From an uncultured Oscillibacter sp. (GTDB taxonomy: Bacteria; Bacillota; Clostridia; Oscillospirales; Oscillospiraceae), in contig CAMBKF010000002.1 in the NCBI GenBank assembly GCA_945868085.1, forward strand, positions 1-64,000: a stretch of 64,000 bases of DNA, read 5' to 3'. Below, piece by piece: positions 26,559 through 33,536 of the stretch. A program made the translations under genes and the position numbers. The notes below the pieces were generated by a model that saw only the letters and a program-made list of their open reading frames with translations, was not told the origin of the DNA and searched no databases. Numbering within the stretch: the first letter of the stretch is position 1; each line of letters opens with the position of its first letter.

Positions 26559-27110
26559 ATGCGATCCCTGGAAACCATTCAAAAGACCTTTCGCGTATTT
26601 GAGATCCTGACCAAGGTGGCCCGGATCCTTTGCATCGTAGCCGCCTGTATGTGCGCGGCGGGCATCCTGTGTGCCGTGACCTACCATAACGGCGGCCGTG
26701 TCATCAGCCTGTTCGGCCAGCCCCTGCAGATTTTCCCCGCCGGGACGGACCTGACCCACATCCTGGCCCGGCTGCTGGCCCACACGGTGGTCCTGTGCGG
26801 CAATATTCTTCTGCTGGTCTTTGCCGGGCAGTATTTTAAGGCCGAGCGCGCCGCGGGCACGCCCTTCACCCAGGACGGTGCGGACCGGCTCAAGCGCCTG
26901 GGCATCCGCTGCATCTATGTGCCCATCGTAGCCCTGGTGGTGGCCGCCGTGGTCATCGAGCTGCTGGGCGCCGGGGACGTGAAGGACAGCATCAGCGGCA
27001 ACCTGACCAGCCTCTCCGTGGGCCTTATCCTGCTTCTGGCCTCCGTTATCTTCCGCTACGGTGCGGAGCTGGAGGAGCGCGCGGGCGTCCACACCGGCGC
27101 CGGGAACTGA
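26559..27110 (+). CDS. DUF2975 family membrane protein
   Basis: A 183-residue protein with four hydrophobic helices (about 22-44, 65-88, 120-142 and 154-172). The segments AAGTPFTQDGADRLKRLGI near 103-121 and FRYGAELEER near the end match the DUF2975 pattern. DUF2975 genes usually sit next to a small Xre regulator; here the neighbour is instead a two-component system 78 bp downstream. GAGGAGGAAA gives a strong start. Function unknown; context suggests membrane stress sensing. Confidence 0.8.
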   Translation: MRSLETIQKTFRVFEILTKVARILCIVAACMCAAGILCAVTYHNGGRVISLFGQPLQIFPAGTDLTHILARLLAHTVVLCGNILLLVFAGQYFKAERAAGTPFTQDGADRLKRLGIRCIYVPIVALVVAAVVIELLGAGDVKDSISGNLTSLSVGLILLLASVIFRYGAELEERAGVHTGAGN

Positions 27111-27125
27111 CTGCACCCGCCCCCA

Positions 27126-27153
27126 TGACATTTGGCCCAACCTGTGTTATGAT
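27126..27153 (+). promoter_or_regulatory. Probable promoter of the kinase-regulator pair
   Basis: TGACAT (27126-27131) and TATGAT (27148-27153) are 16 bp apart. This would allow the sensor pair to be made independently of the DUF2975 gene. Confidence 0.5.
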
Positions 27154-27188
27154 AGGGGCGATCAAACGAGGATAAGGGGGAACCTGCC

Positions 27189-28493
27189 ATGCTGCGGATG
27201 GAGATCGCGCTGACCCTGGTGGTGGCCTTTGTGGCCTATATCTATTTTTCGGCGGAGAAGGAATGCACGGCGCTGCACCGGACCTATGCGCTGCTGTTGC
27301 TCATGACCCTGGCAAACCTGGTGCTGGACGGCGCCACCGTCTACACGGTGAACCACCTGTCCACCGTGCCGGACCTGCTCAACAGCGTCCTGCACCGGCT
27401 GTTTCTGGGCACCATGGTGGCGGTCATCTACCTGTTTTACCAGTACATCGCCATCCTGGTGGAGGAGGCGACGGGCCGGTCCCGGAAGCTGGACGTCCCC
27501 GCCCGCGTCTTCCTGGTGCTGGCGGAGCTGGGCAACTTCCTTCTGCCCCTGACCTACACCGTCACTCCGGAGGGGAACTACTCCTCGGGCCCGTATATGC
27601 TGGTGCCCTACGGGGCGGTGGCGTTTTATCTGCTGCTGTGCGTGGTGCTGGTGGCGGCGAACTGGCGGAAGCTGGAGTGCAAAAAGCGCCAGGCCATCGG
27701 CGTTGCCCTGGTGGTGGAGGTGGTGACCTGCGCCCTGCAGGGGCTGCACCACACCTGGCTCATCAGCGGCATGGGCATCACCCTCATGACCCTGTCCTTT
27801 TACCTCACCCTGGAAAATCCGGAGGCCCTGCGGGCGGAGCTGGTGGAGCAGAAGCTGTCCATGCTGTATCTCAAGAGCCAGGTAAACCCCCATTTCCTCT
27901 ATAACACCCTGGACACCATCCGCATCCAGGCCCAGCTGGACGGGGATAAAAAGGTGGCGGATCTGCTCATGCGCCTGGTGGACTTTTTCCGCATCAGCGT
28001 GAAGGTGGACCGCCCCATGGTGTCCCTGGACGACGAGATGGAGCTGCTGGAGGCGTATATGGAGCTTATGTGCTACCGCTACCCGGAGCTGGAGTGCGAA
28101 TACGACGTGGACCCCGACCTGGGCGGCGCCCAGGTGCCCAACTTCATCCTCCAGCCCATTGTGGAAAACGGCCTGCTCCACGGCCTGAAGAACAAGGGCT
28201 ACCGGGGCAAGGTGACCATATCCGCCGGCAAGACGGCGCTGGGCGACCTGGAGATCTGCGTCCGGGACAGCGGCAGCGGCTTTGCCCCGGGGAAAAAGGC
28301 CGCTATTGACGCCATGCTCCAGAGCTATGCCACCCAGCCCGCCAAGCTCACGGGCAATTCCATCGGCATTCTCAATGTGCAAAAGCGCATCAAGCTCCTG
28401 TGCGGCCGGGCCTACGGCCTGTCCTACACGGAGAATGACACCGGCGGCGTGACGGCCCACATCCTGCTGCCCCTGAAGGAGGAAACAAAATGA
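27189..28493 (+). CDS. Sensor histidine kinase, LytS/YesM type
   Basis: The 434-residue protein has about six to seven N-terminal membrane helices (residues 1-210). The PF06580 phosphoacceptor region follows, with SQVNPHFLYNTLDTIR near 230-245 (His in NPHFLYN), and then an HATPase domain with NFILQPIVENGLLHGLKNK near 317-335 and DSGSGFAPG. The many-helix sensor with hardly any extracellular loop points to a membrane-derived or lipophilic signal. It overlaps the response regulator start (ATGA), so both are made together. Confidence 0.92.
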   Translation: MLRMEIALTLVVAFVAYIYFSAEKECTALHRTYALLLLMTLANLVLDGATVYTVNHLSTVPDLLNSVLHRLFLGTMVAVIYLFYQYIAILVEEATGRSRKLDVPARVFLVLAELGNFLLPLTYTVTPEGNYSSGPYMLVPYGAVAFYLLLCVVLVAANWRKLECKKRQAIGVALVVEVVTCALQGLHHTWLISGMGITLMTLSFYLTLENPEALRAELVEQKLSMLYLKSQVNPHFLYNTLDTIRIQAQLDGDKKVADLLMRLVDFFRISVKVDRPMVSLDDEMELLEAYMELMCYRYPELECEYDVDPDLGGAQVPNFILQPIVENGLLHGLKNKGYRGKVTISAGKTALGDLEICVRDSGSGFAPGKKAAIDAMLQSYATQPAKLTGNSIGILNVQKRIKLLCGRAYGLSYTENDTGGVTAHILLPLKEETK

Positions 28494-29242
28494 AAAAACT
28501 GCGTGTGCTGCTGGTGGACGATGAGATCATGATCCGGGAGGGCTTCAAGCGCCTTTTTGATTGGGAGGGCCACGACTGCCAGGTGGTGGGCGAAGCCGCC
28601 GACGGCATGGAGGCGCTGACGAAGATCGATTCCCTCCAGCCGGACATCACCATCATGGACATCAATATCCCCATTATGAACGGGCTCAAGGTCATCCAGC
28701 TGGCCCGGATCAAGCATCCGGACATGGCCTTTGTCATCGTCTCCGGCTATGACGATTTTGCATACTGCCGGGAGGCCCTGCGCCTGCAGATCACCGACTA
28801 TATCCTCAAGCCCGTGAACTACGAGGAGTTCGGCGCCTGCATCGACCATCTGAAGATCGCCCTGTTCCGCCGGGGTGCATCCCGGGCGGAGCAGACACAG
28901 GAGGAGCGTCCCATCCAGGCCCTGGTGCGATATCTGCAGGAGCACCTGGGGGAGGACGTGACCCTGGCGGTGCTGGCGGAGGAATTCCACCTGAGCGCCC
29001 AGTATATCAGCCAGCTGTTCAAGAGCGAGATCGGCGTGAATTTTCTCACCTACCTCACCAATATCCGCATGGAAAAGGCCAAAAACCTCCTCCTGACCAC
29101 GCCCCTGTCCGTGGCGGAGGTGTCGGAGCAGGCGGGCTACGGCGACTACCGGGTCTTCACCAAGGTGTTCAAGAAAAACGAGGGCGTCACCCCCTCCCAG
29201 TACCGCCGGGACTTCCTGGAGCGGGACGGGGAGACCAGCTGA
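28490..29242 (+). CDS. Response regulator with AraC-type DNA-binding domain
   Basis: A 250-residue YesN-type regulator. The receiver domain has the acidic pair in LLVDDEIMI, the phosphorylated aspartate in DITIMDINIPIMNGLKV near 51-67 and the lysine in YILKPVN near 104-110. Two helix-turn-helix units follow (near 155-245), ending TPSQYRRDFLE. It is shorter than typical YesN proteins because the middle segment is missing. The likely targets are the two promoters with the shared ATCTGACACA block upstream (26445) and immediately downstream (29245) of this operon. Confidence 0.92.
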   Translation: MKKLRVLLVDDEIMIREGFKRLFDWEGHDCQVVGEAADGMEALTKIDSLQPDITIMDINIPIMNGLKVIQLARIKHPDMAFVIVSGYDDFAYCREALRLQITDYILKPVNYEEFGACIDHLKIALFRRGASRAEQTQEERPIQALVRYLQEHLGEDVTLAVLAEEFHLSAQYISQLFKSEIGVNFLTYLTNIRMEKAKNLLLTTPLSVAEVSEQAGYGDYRVFTKVFKKNEGVTPSQYRRDFLERDGETS

Positions 29243-29244
29243 AG

Positions 29245-29302
29245 ATCTGACACATTCTGCCGCAAAAAAGCCCTATGCACCCGGGCAAAAATGCGGTACA
29301 AT
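29245..29302 (+). promoter_or_regulatory. Regulated promoter of pspC with upstream activator-like site
   Basis: ATCTGACACATTC starts at 29245, overlapping the end of the regulator gene region, and TACAAT lies at 29297-29302. The block matches that before the DUF2975 gene base by base in its first half, including GCAAAA, CTAT and CCGGGC, with identical 51-bp spacing from TCTGACACA to the -10 box. Confidence 0.65.
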
Positions 29303-29374
29303 AGGAGCATAAAGTACAGCGGAGCGGCGTTTGGCCGCCTCCGATTCGGTCTAACGGAACAAAGGAGATAAATT

Positions 29375-29566
29375 ATGGAAAAGAGACTGTATAAATCCAA
29401 TCAGAACAAGGTGCTGGACGGCGTGTGCGGCGGCATCGCGGAGTATTTCAATATCGATCCCACCCTCATCCGTCTGGGCTGGGTGGTGTTCTGCGCCCTG
29501 GGCGGCAGCGGCGTGCTGGCCTATATCGTCGCCGCGCTCATCATCCCCCGGAACCCGGAGTGCTGA
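29375..29566 (+). CDS. PspC domain-containing protein
   Basis: A 63-residue single-domain protein: KRLYKSNQNKVLDGVCGGIAEYF near 3-25 followed by one hydrophobic helix (about 35-57) and a basic tail. PspC proteins act in envelope stress systems (Psp, and LiaF-like in Firmicutes) as small membrane sensors or effectors. Strong AAAGGAGAT site. Its own regulated promoter shares the upstream site of the DUF2975 operon, linking it to the two-component system just upstream. Confidence 0.9.
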   Translation: MEKRLYKSNQNKVLDGVCGGIAEYFNIDPTLIRLGWVVFCALGGSGVLAYIVAALIIPRNPEC

Positions 29567-29581
29567 CCCGAGGCAAAACCT

Positions 29582-29618
29582 AAAAAGGAGCGTGCCCGCG
29601 GTGGGCGCGCTCCTTTTT
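29582..29618 (+). terminator. Terminator of pspC
   Basis: The stem AAAAGGAGCG/CGCTCCTTTT with an internal GCCC/GGGC pairing is followed by Ts. Confidence 0.88.
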
Positions 29619-29673
29619 GCGAATCCACCAAATGCAGGGGGCATTTTCCTATAAAAATTATAGATTATTTTCC

Positions 29674-29702
29674 TTTACATCAGCGCTTAAAAGTGCTAAA
29701 GT
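29674..29702 (+). promoter_or_regulatory. Promoter of the T-box leader
   Basis: TTTACA (29674-29679) and TAAAGT (29697-29702) are separated by 17 bp. Confidence 0.6.
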
Positions 29703-29708
29703 AAATGC

Positions 29709-29982
29709 GATCATACAAGGAGCGATGACGGACACCCAGTAAGACGCAGCCGTGATCTTATGCAGAGAACTGCCGGTTGGTGCAAGGCAGGTAAGAGGCG
29801 GCGTCCCAATTACGGTCCCGAGCTGCATCCCGAACCCCCCTGGGGCAGTAGGCGGTGCCGGGCGCGCCCGATACAGCGCTGCGGACATGATGGTGTCCCA
29901 TAAGGCCGCGCAGGCGGCAAACTGAGGTGGTACCGCGGGTATTTGCTCGCCCTCTGTGTCTTAGGACATAGAGGGCGTTTTT
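29709..29982 (+). promoter_or_regulatory. T-box riboswitch leader, probably tyrosine-specific
   Basis: The Stem I landmarks are present: an AGTA bulge side near 29738-29741, the distal CAGAGAACTGCCGGTTGGTG block near 29763-29782 and GAGCTGCATC closing the stem near 29820. The specifier loop reads CAATTACGG. TAC (29811-29813, Tyr) followed by a purine is the best codon; TTA (Leu) in the adjoining frame is the alternative. The T-box AGGTGGTACCGCGG is at 29925-29938. Its TGGT pairs with a tRNA ending ACCA, which fits tRNA-Tyr (A73) but not bacterial tRNA-Trp (G73). A terminator hairpin with T run is at 29948-29982. Uncharged tRNA would favour antitermination into the lyase gene. Confidence 0.85.
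29948..29982 (+). terminator. T-box terminator hairpin
   Basis: The stem CGCCCTCTGTGTC/GGACATAGAGGGCG with loop TTA is followed by a T run, positioned directly after the T-box sequence with which it would compete. Confidence 0.85.
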
Positions 29983-29999
29983 GTTTGCCGGGAGGAAAA

Positions 30000-30047
30000 A
30001 TGAGAACGTATATTTTAAGCAGACGATACCCACCCAAGGTGGGATAA
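30000..30047 (+). CDS. Possible 15-residue leader peptide
   Basis: GGAGG at 29991-29995, four bases, then ATG at 30000 opens the short frame MRTYILSRRYPPKVG ending in TAA. It lies just behind the T-box terminator and 100 bp before the lyase. The peptide has two Tyr codons and a Tyr-Pro-Pro stretch, the latter a known cause of slow translation. It could be a regulatory leader or the stub of a gene once controlled by the T-box. It has no resemblance in sequence to TnaC, which depends on a Trp residue. Confidence 0.4.
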   Translation: MRTYILSRRYPPKVG

Positions 30048-30075
30048 AGTAAGAACTGCACAGAAAATGAGGGAT

Positions 30076-30115
30076 AAAGCCTCGCAGAGCCCGCCGCTCG
30101 CACACGGCAAAATAT
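30076..30115 (+). repeat. Short dispersed repeat, copy 2
   Basis: AAAGCCTCGCAGAG followed by GC-rich CGC..CGCACACG and AAAATATTTTTC, matching 2158-2200. It lies between the leader frame and the lyase ribosome binding site. Confidence 0.5.
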
Positions 30116-30146
30116 TTTTCAAACAGCTTAAAAGGAGGGGCCTATC

Positions 30147-31595
30147 ATGCCTGCTATTACATTTTACAAACACGAACCCATCCCCATGGAAATGCACAAG
30201 GTAAAGATCGTCCAGCAGCTGCAGCTGCTGCCCACGGCCCAGCGCCTGCAGAAGATGCAGCAGGCGGGCTTCAATACCTTCCAGCTTCATAACGTGGATA
30301 TTTTCCTGGATATGCTCACGGATTCCGGTGTCAATGCCATGTCCGACCTGCAGCAGTCCGCCATGCTCCGGGCCGATGATGCCTATGCCGGCTCCGAGAC
30401 CTTTTTCCGCATGCGTGATAAGCTGGAGGAGCTGTTCGGCATGCCTTTCTGCCTGCCCGCCCACCAGGGCCGCGCCTGCGAGAACATCCTGGCCACCCGC
30501 TTTGTAAAGCCCGGCAGCTGCGTTATTATGAACTATCACTTCACCACCGCCAAGGCCCACATCACCCGCCTGGGCGGTCGGGTGGAGGAGCTGGTCCGCG
30601 CCGAGGGCCTGGTGAGCAAAAGCAGCCTGCCCTTTAAGGGAAATATCGATCTGGACGCCCTGGAAGCCTGCATTCAGCGGGAGACGCCGGCGAACATCCC
30701 CTTTGTGCGCCTGGAGGCCGGCACCAACCTCATCGGCGGACAGCCCATATCCTTTGCCAACATGCAGGCCGCCACGGCCATCTGCCGCCGCCACGGTATC
30801 CTGACGGTGCTGGACGCCTCCCTCCTGCAGGATAACCTTTACTTCATCAAGACCCGCGAGACGGAGATGAAGGACCTGTCCATCCGGGAGATCACCCGCA
30901 GGATCGCGGACCTGTTTGACATCATTTATTTCTCCGCCCGGAAGTTCGGCTTTGCCCGGGGCGGCGCCATCCTTGTGCGGGATGAGGAATTGTTCCGGTC
31001 CATGGAGGACCTGATCCCCATGTTCGAGGGCTTCCTCACCTATGGCGGCATGTCCGTGAAGGAGATGGAGGCCATGACCGTAGGCTTCGAGGAGAGCATG
31101 AACCTGGACGTTATCTCCCAGGGCCCCCAGTTCATCGACTACTGCGTGGATAGGCTGGCGGAGTACGGCGTGCCCGTCATCACCCCCGGCGGCGGCCTGG
31201 GCGCCCACATCGACGTGAAGGAATTTCTGCCCCATGTGCCCCAGGCGGAGTATTCCGCCTGCGCCCTGGCCTGTGCCCTGTATATCTGCGGCGGCATCCG
31301 GGGCATGGAGCGGGGCACCCTGTCCGAGGAGCGGGAGCCGGACGGCACGGAGCGCATCGCCTCCATGGAGCTGCTGCGCCTGGCCTTTCCCCGGCGGGTG
31401 TTCACCCTGTCCCAGACGGAGTATGTCATTGACCGGGTGAAGTGGCTCTTTGACCACCGGGACCTGGTGGGCGGCCTGCGGTTCGTCCATGAGCCGGCCA
31501 CCCTGCGCTTCTTCACCGGCGTGCTGGAGCCTACTTCCCATTGGCCGGAGAAGCTGGCCGCTGCCTACCGGGCCGACTTCGGCGACGAGCAGTAA
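30147..31595 (+). CDS. PLP-dependent beta-eliminating lyase, tyrosine phenol-lyase-like
   Basis: A 482-residue member of the tryptophanase/tyrosine phenol-lyase (TPL) family, with the Schiff-base lysine K266 in SARKFGFARGG. Three residues that separate the two activities read as TPL. Thr133 (FTT) matches TPL Thr124 where tryptophanase has Asp. Arg389 (GMERG) matches Arg381 where tryptophanase has Ile/Val. Phe455 (LRFFTG) matches Phe448 where tryptophanase has His463. TPL cleaves tyrosine to phenol, pyruvate and ammonia and can run in reverse. AAAGGAGG sets the start. The upstream T-box also points to tyrosine. Automated tools may label it tryptophanase. Confidence 0.82.
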   Translation: MPAITFYKHEPIPMEMHKVKIVQQLQLLPTAQRLQKMQQAGFNTFQLHNVDIFLDMLTDSGVNAMSDLQQSAMLRADDAYAGSETFFRMRDKLEELFGMPFCLPAHQGRACENILATRFVKPGSCVIMNYHFTTAKAHITRLGGRVEELVRAEGLVSKSSLPFKGNIDLDALEACIQRETPANIPFVRLEAGTNLIGGQPISFANMQAATAICRRHGILTVLDASLLQDNLYFIKTRETEMKDLSIREITRRIADLFDIIYFSARKFGFARGGAILVRDEELFRSMEDLIPMFEGFLTYGGMSVKEMEAMTVGFEESMNLDVISQGPQFIDYCVDRLAEYGVPVITPGGGLGAHIDVKEFLPHVPQAEYSACALACALYICGGIRGMERGTLSEEREPDGTERIASMELLRLAFPRRVFTLSQTEYVIDRVKWLFDHRDLVGGLRFVHEPATLRFFTGVLEPTSHWPEKLAAAYRADFGDEQ

Positions 31596-31817
31596 TTGAC
31601 AAGCATTCAAGCCATGATCGCCGCGGGCACCGATTTCGGTTCCTGCGGCGATCGTTGCTGAGCAAGCGGGCGTTTTATCCATGCCGCAGTAAGAAAGGAC
31701 GCGCCAGGCCCATACATCATTCTTCGGCAAATTCTCTTGTTTTTTTCTTCTGCTTCCTGTAAAATATCTAGTATAAAATATAAGCAGACGTTTTCTGTCC
31801 GCACAGGAGGATTCGCC

Positions 31818-32366
31818 GTGGCCCTATATACCAAAAAGCTCATCATGACCACCTTCCAGGAGATGCTGGAGGAGCAGCCCTTTGACAAGATCACCGTAGC
31901 GGCGCTGGTCAAGCGTGCCGGCATCAGCCCCAACACCTTTTACTATCACTACCAGGACATTTATGCCCTGCTGGACGCCTGGTTCCGGGAGCTGGTGGCC
32001 GCCTTTGCCCCCGGCGATACCTTCATCGAGTGGAAAAGCGCCACCAAAACCATGCTCCGCCAGTGCAAGTCCCATCCCCGGATCGTTTACCACGTTTTTG
32101 ACGGGCTCTCCCGGGACCGCCTGGAGCGGTACATCTTCTCCCTGACGGACGATGTATTCCTGCGCCTGGTGCAGCAGGCCGCCCAGGGCCGCTCCCTGTC
32201 CGAGGACCGTCTGCGCAGCATCGCCTCCTTCTGCCGTTACGCCTACATCGGCTTTGTCATGCAGTTTTTCTGGAACCATATGGAAAACGATATTGATCAG
32301 AGCGTGGACCGTCTTTCTGCTCTCTTTGATAATTTCCTCCTCAGCGCCGTCCGTACCGAGGAATAG
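31818..32366 (+). CDS. TetR/AcrR family regulator
   Basis: A 182-residue regulator. The N-terminal helix-turn-helix is KITVAALVKRAGISPNTFYYHYQDIYALLDAWF (near 22-54 in two stretches), followed by an all-helical C-terminal domain of the TetR_C type. The GTG at 31818 is chosen because AGGAGG lies 7 bp upstream; a longer ATG-started frame runs through the promoter region, where TATAAAAT occurs. Effector unknown. It lies downstream of the lyase gene on the same strand, but a 220-bp gap with a 9-bp hairpin separates them. Confidence 0.87.
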   Translation: MALYTKKLIMTTFQEMLEEQPFDKITVAALVKRAGISPNTFYYHYQDIYALLDAWFRELVAAFAPGDTFIEWKSATKTMLRQCKSHPRIVYHVFDGLSRDRLERYIFSLTDDVFLRLVQQAAQGRSLSEDRLRSIASFCRYAYIGFVMQFFWNHMENDIDQSVDRLSALFDNFLLSAVRTEE

Positions 32367-32380
32367 CGTGAAAACCTTTC

Positions 32381-32409
32381 AGACGCCCCCATATGGGGGC
32401 GTCTTTTTT
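32381..32409 (+). terminator. Terminator of the TetR-family gene
   Basis: The perfect 10-bp stem AGACGCCCCC/GGGGGCGTCT with loop ATAT is followed by six Ts. Confidence 0.92.
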
Positions 32410-32489
32410 GCGCAAAAATGCCACTCTGCGCAAATTTGCGGTGTTCTCCGCTTTTCGCCATGGCATGGACGGGCCTTTTCCGCTATTAT

Positions 32490-32750
32490 GAGACTGTATA
32501 TCCGGCGGCCCCACTGTGGCCGCTGCGGGTATATAAATTCCGTCTCTCCTGTTGGATGCCCCGCGCATTGGGCATACTGTCTATGGAGCGGCCGGTGTGC
32601 TCTGCGCCGTAAGTGGATGTGACGAACGGCCTCTCGGCACACAAGGCCCCCGGCAAAGATGTCCCGGTGTTTGGAGCTGCGGCGGGCGCCTGCCGCCCGC
32701 CGCAGAATATTTCTCCGCCGCCCCCTGTTGAGAAAGACGCATCAGAAAGG
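32490..32750 (+). ncRNA. Candidate structured leader RNA, unidentified
   Basis: This gene-free stretch upstream of the VTT/radical SAM operon holds several compatible helices. They are GAGAC/GTCTC (32490/32541) around TATATCC-GCGGCC/GGCCGC; ATGCCC/GGGCAT near 32556; GTGTGC/GCACAC (32596/32637) enclosing GCCGT/ACGGC; CCGG/CCGG near 32650; and a 9-bp GCGGCGGGC/GCCCGCCGC stem (32680-32703). TATTAT at 32484-32489 may be its -10 box. I could not match it to a riboswitch class I know. Confidence 0.4.
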
Positions 32751-32758
32751 TGATCCTC

Positions 32759-32848
32759 ATGCCCATGGATAAGCGAACCCTTTCCGTCCACCCCCGGCGT
32801 GTGCGGGCGCACCTGTGGACAGGCGCCGGTAAACTCCCCCATGCCTAA
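32759..32848 (+). CDS. Short upstream ORF overlapping the VTT gene start
   Basis: ATG at 32759 follows AAAGGTGAT and opens a 29-codon frame starting MPMDKRTLSVHPRRVRAHLW, whose TAA (32846-32848) lies just inside the next gene. That gene's own ATG (32841) has no good ribosome binding site, so translation of this short frame may deliver ribosomes to it. The peptide is basic and has no recognisable domain. Confidence 0.45.
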   Translation: MPMDKRTLSVHPRRVRAHLWTGAGKLPHA

Positions 32849-33536
32849 GCGGAATAACGCCCTGCCGGAGGATCTCCGGCTGCGCCTGGCCAAGGGCCTG
32901 CTGGCCCTCGTCTGGCTGATCATTCTCGCCGTGTGCCTGCTGCACCGGGAGGATCTCACCTTGGAGCGCATCCTGACCTATACCCCCGCTAAGCCCCTGC
33001 TGGCGGCGGCCGTGCTGCTGGCCTTCTTTGCGGTGAAGAGCCTGAGCGTCTTTCTTTACAGCGGCATTCTCTATATAGCCGCCGGGATCCTTTTCCCCTT
33101 GCCGGCGGCCATTGCCGTGAACGTCCTTGGCACTGCCGTGATGGTCACGCTCCCTTACTTTTTGGGCCGGGCCCTGGGCAGCCGTGCGGTGCAGTATATC
33201 CTGCGCCGCTGGCCCAAGACGTCCGCCCTCCGTGACCTGCGCCGGGGCAATGATTTTTTCTTCGTCCTCATCATCCGTCTGCTGGGTATTTTCTCCAGTG
33301 ACGCCGTCAGCGCCTATATGGGCGCAGTGGGGGTGGCCTACCGGGTGTATCTCCCCGCGTGTCTGCTGGGCTTTCTGCCCACCTGCGTGCTGTTTCCCAT
33401 TATGGGGCAGAGCATCACCGACGTGCGCTCCCCCCAGTTTCTCATAGCGGCGGGCATCGAGTTGGCCGCCGCGCTTCTCTCGGGCATCGTGTTTCACTTT
33501 TATCGAAAACAAAATAGAAAGGATACCAACTTATGA
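32841..33536 (+). CDS. TVP38/TMEM64 family (VTT/DedA-like) membrane protein
   Basis: A 231-residue protein with about six hydrophobic segments and the VTT-domain core. AAGILFPLPAAIAVNVLGTAVMVTLPYFLGRALG near 76-110 (in two stretches) is followed by a second re-entrant region with FFFVLIIRLLGIFSSDAVSAYMGA near 139-162. Members are linked to lipid scrambling and export functions; the bacterial substrate is mostly unknown. The start lacks a clear ribosome binding site and may depend on the overlapping short frame. It overlaps the radical SAM gene (ATGA), so the two are one operon. Confidence 0.87.
   Translation: MPKRNNALPEDLRLRLAKGLLALVWLIILAVCLLHREDLTLERILTYTPAKPLLAAAVLLAFFAVKSLSVFLYSGILYIAAGILFPLPAAIAVNVLGTAVMVTLPYFLGRALGSRAVQYILRRWPKTSALRDLRRGNDFFFVLIIRLLGIFSSDAVSAYMGAVGVAYRVYLPACLLGFLPTCVLFPIMGQSITDVRSPQFLIAAGIELAAALLSGIVFHFYRKQNRKDTNL

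Noticed and set aside
29709..29982. A tryptophan-specific T-box or tnaC-type control for a tryptophanase
   Set aside because: There is no TGG in the specifier loop. The antiterminator bulge TGGT does not fit bacterial tRNA-Trp (G73). The lyase has Thr, Arg and Phe at the positions where tryptophanase has Asp, Ile/Val and His.
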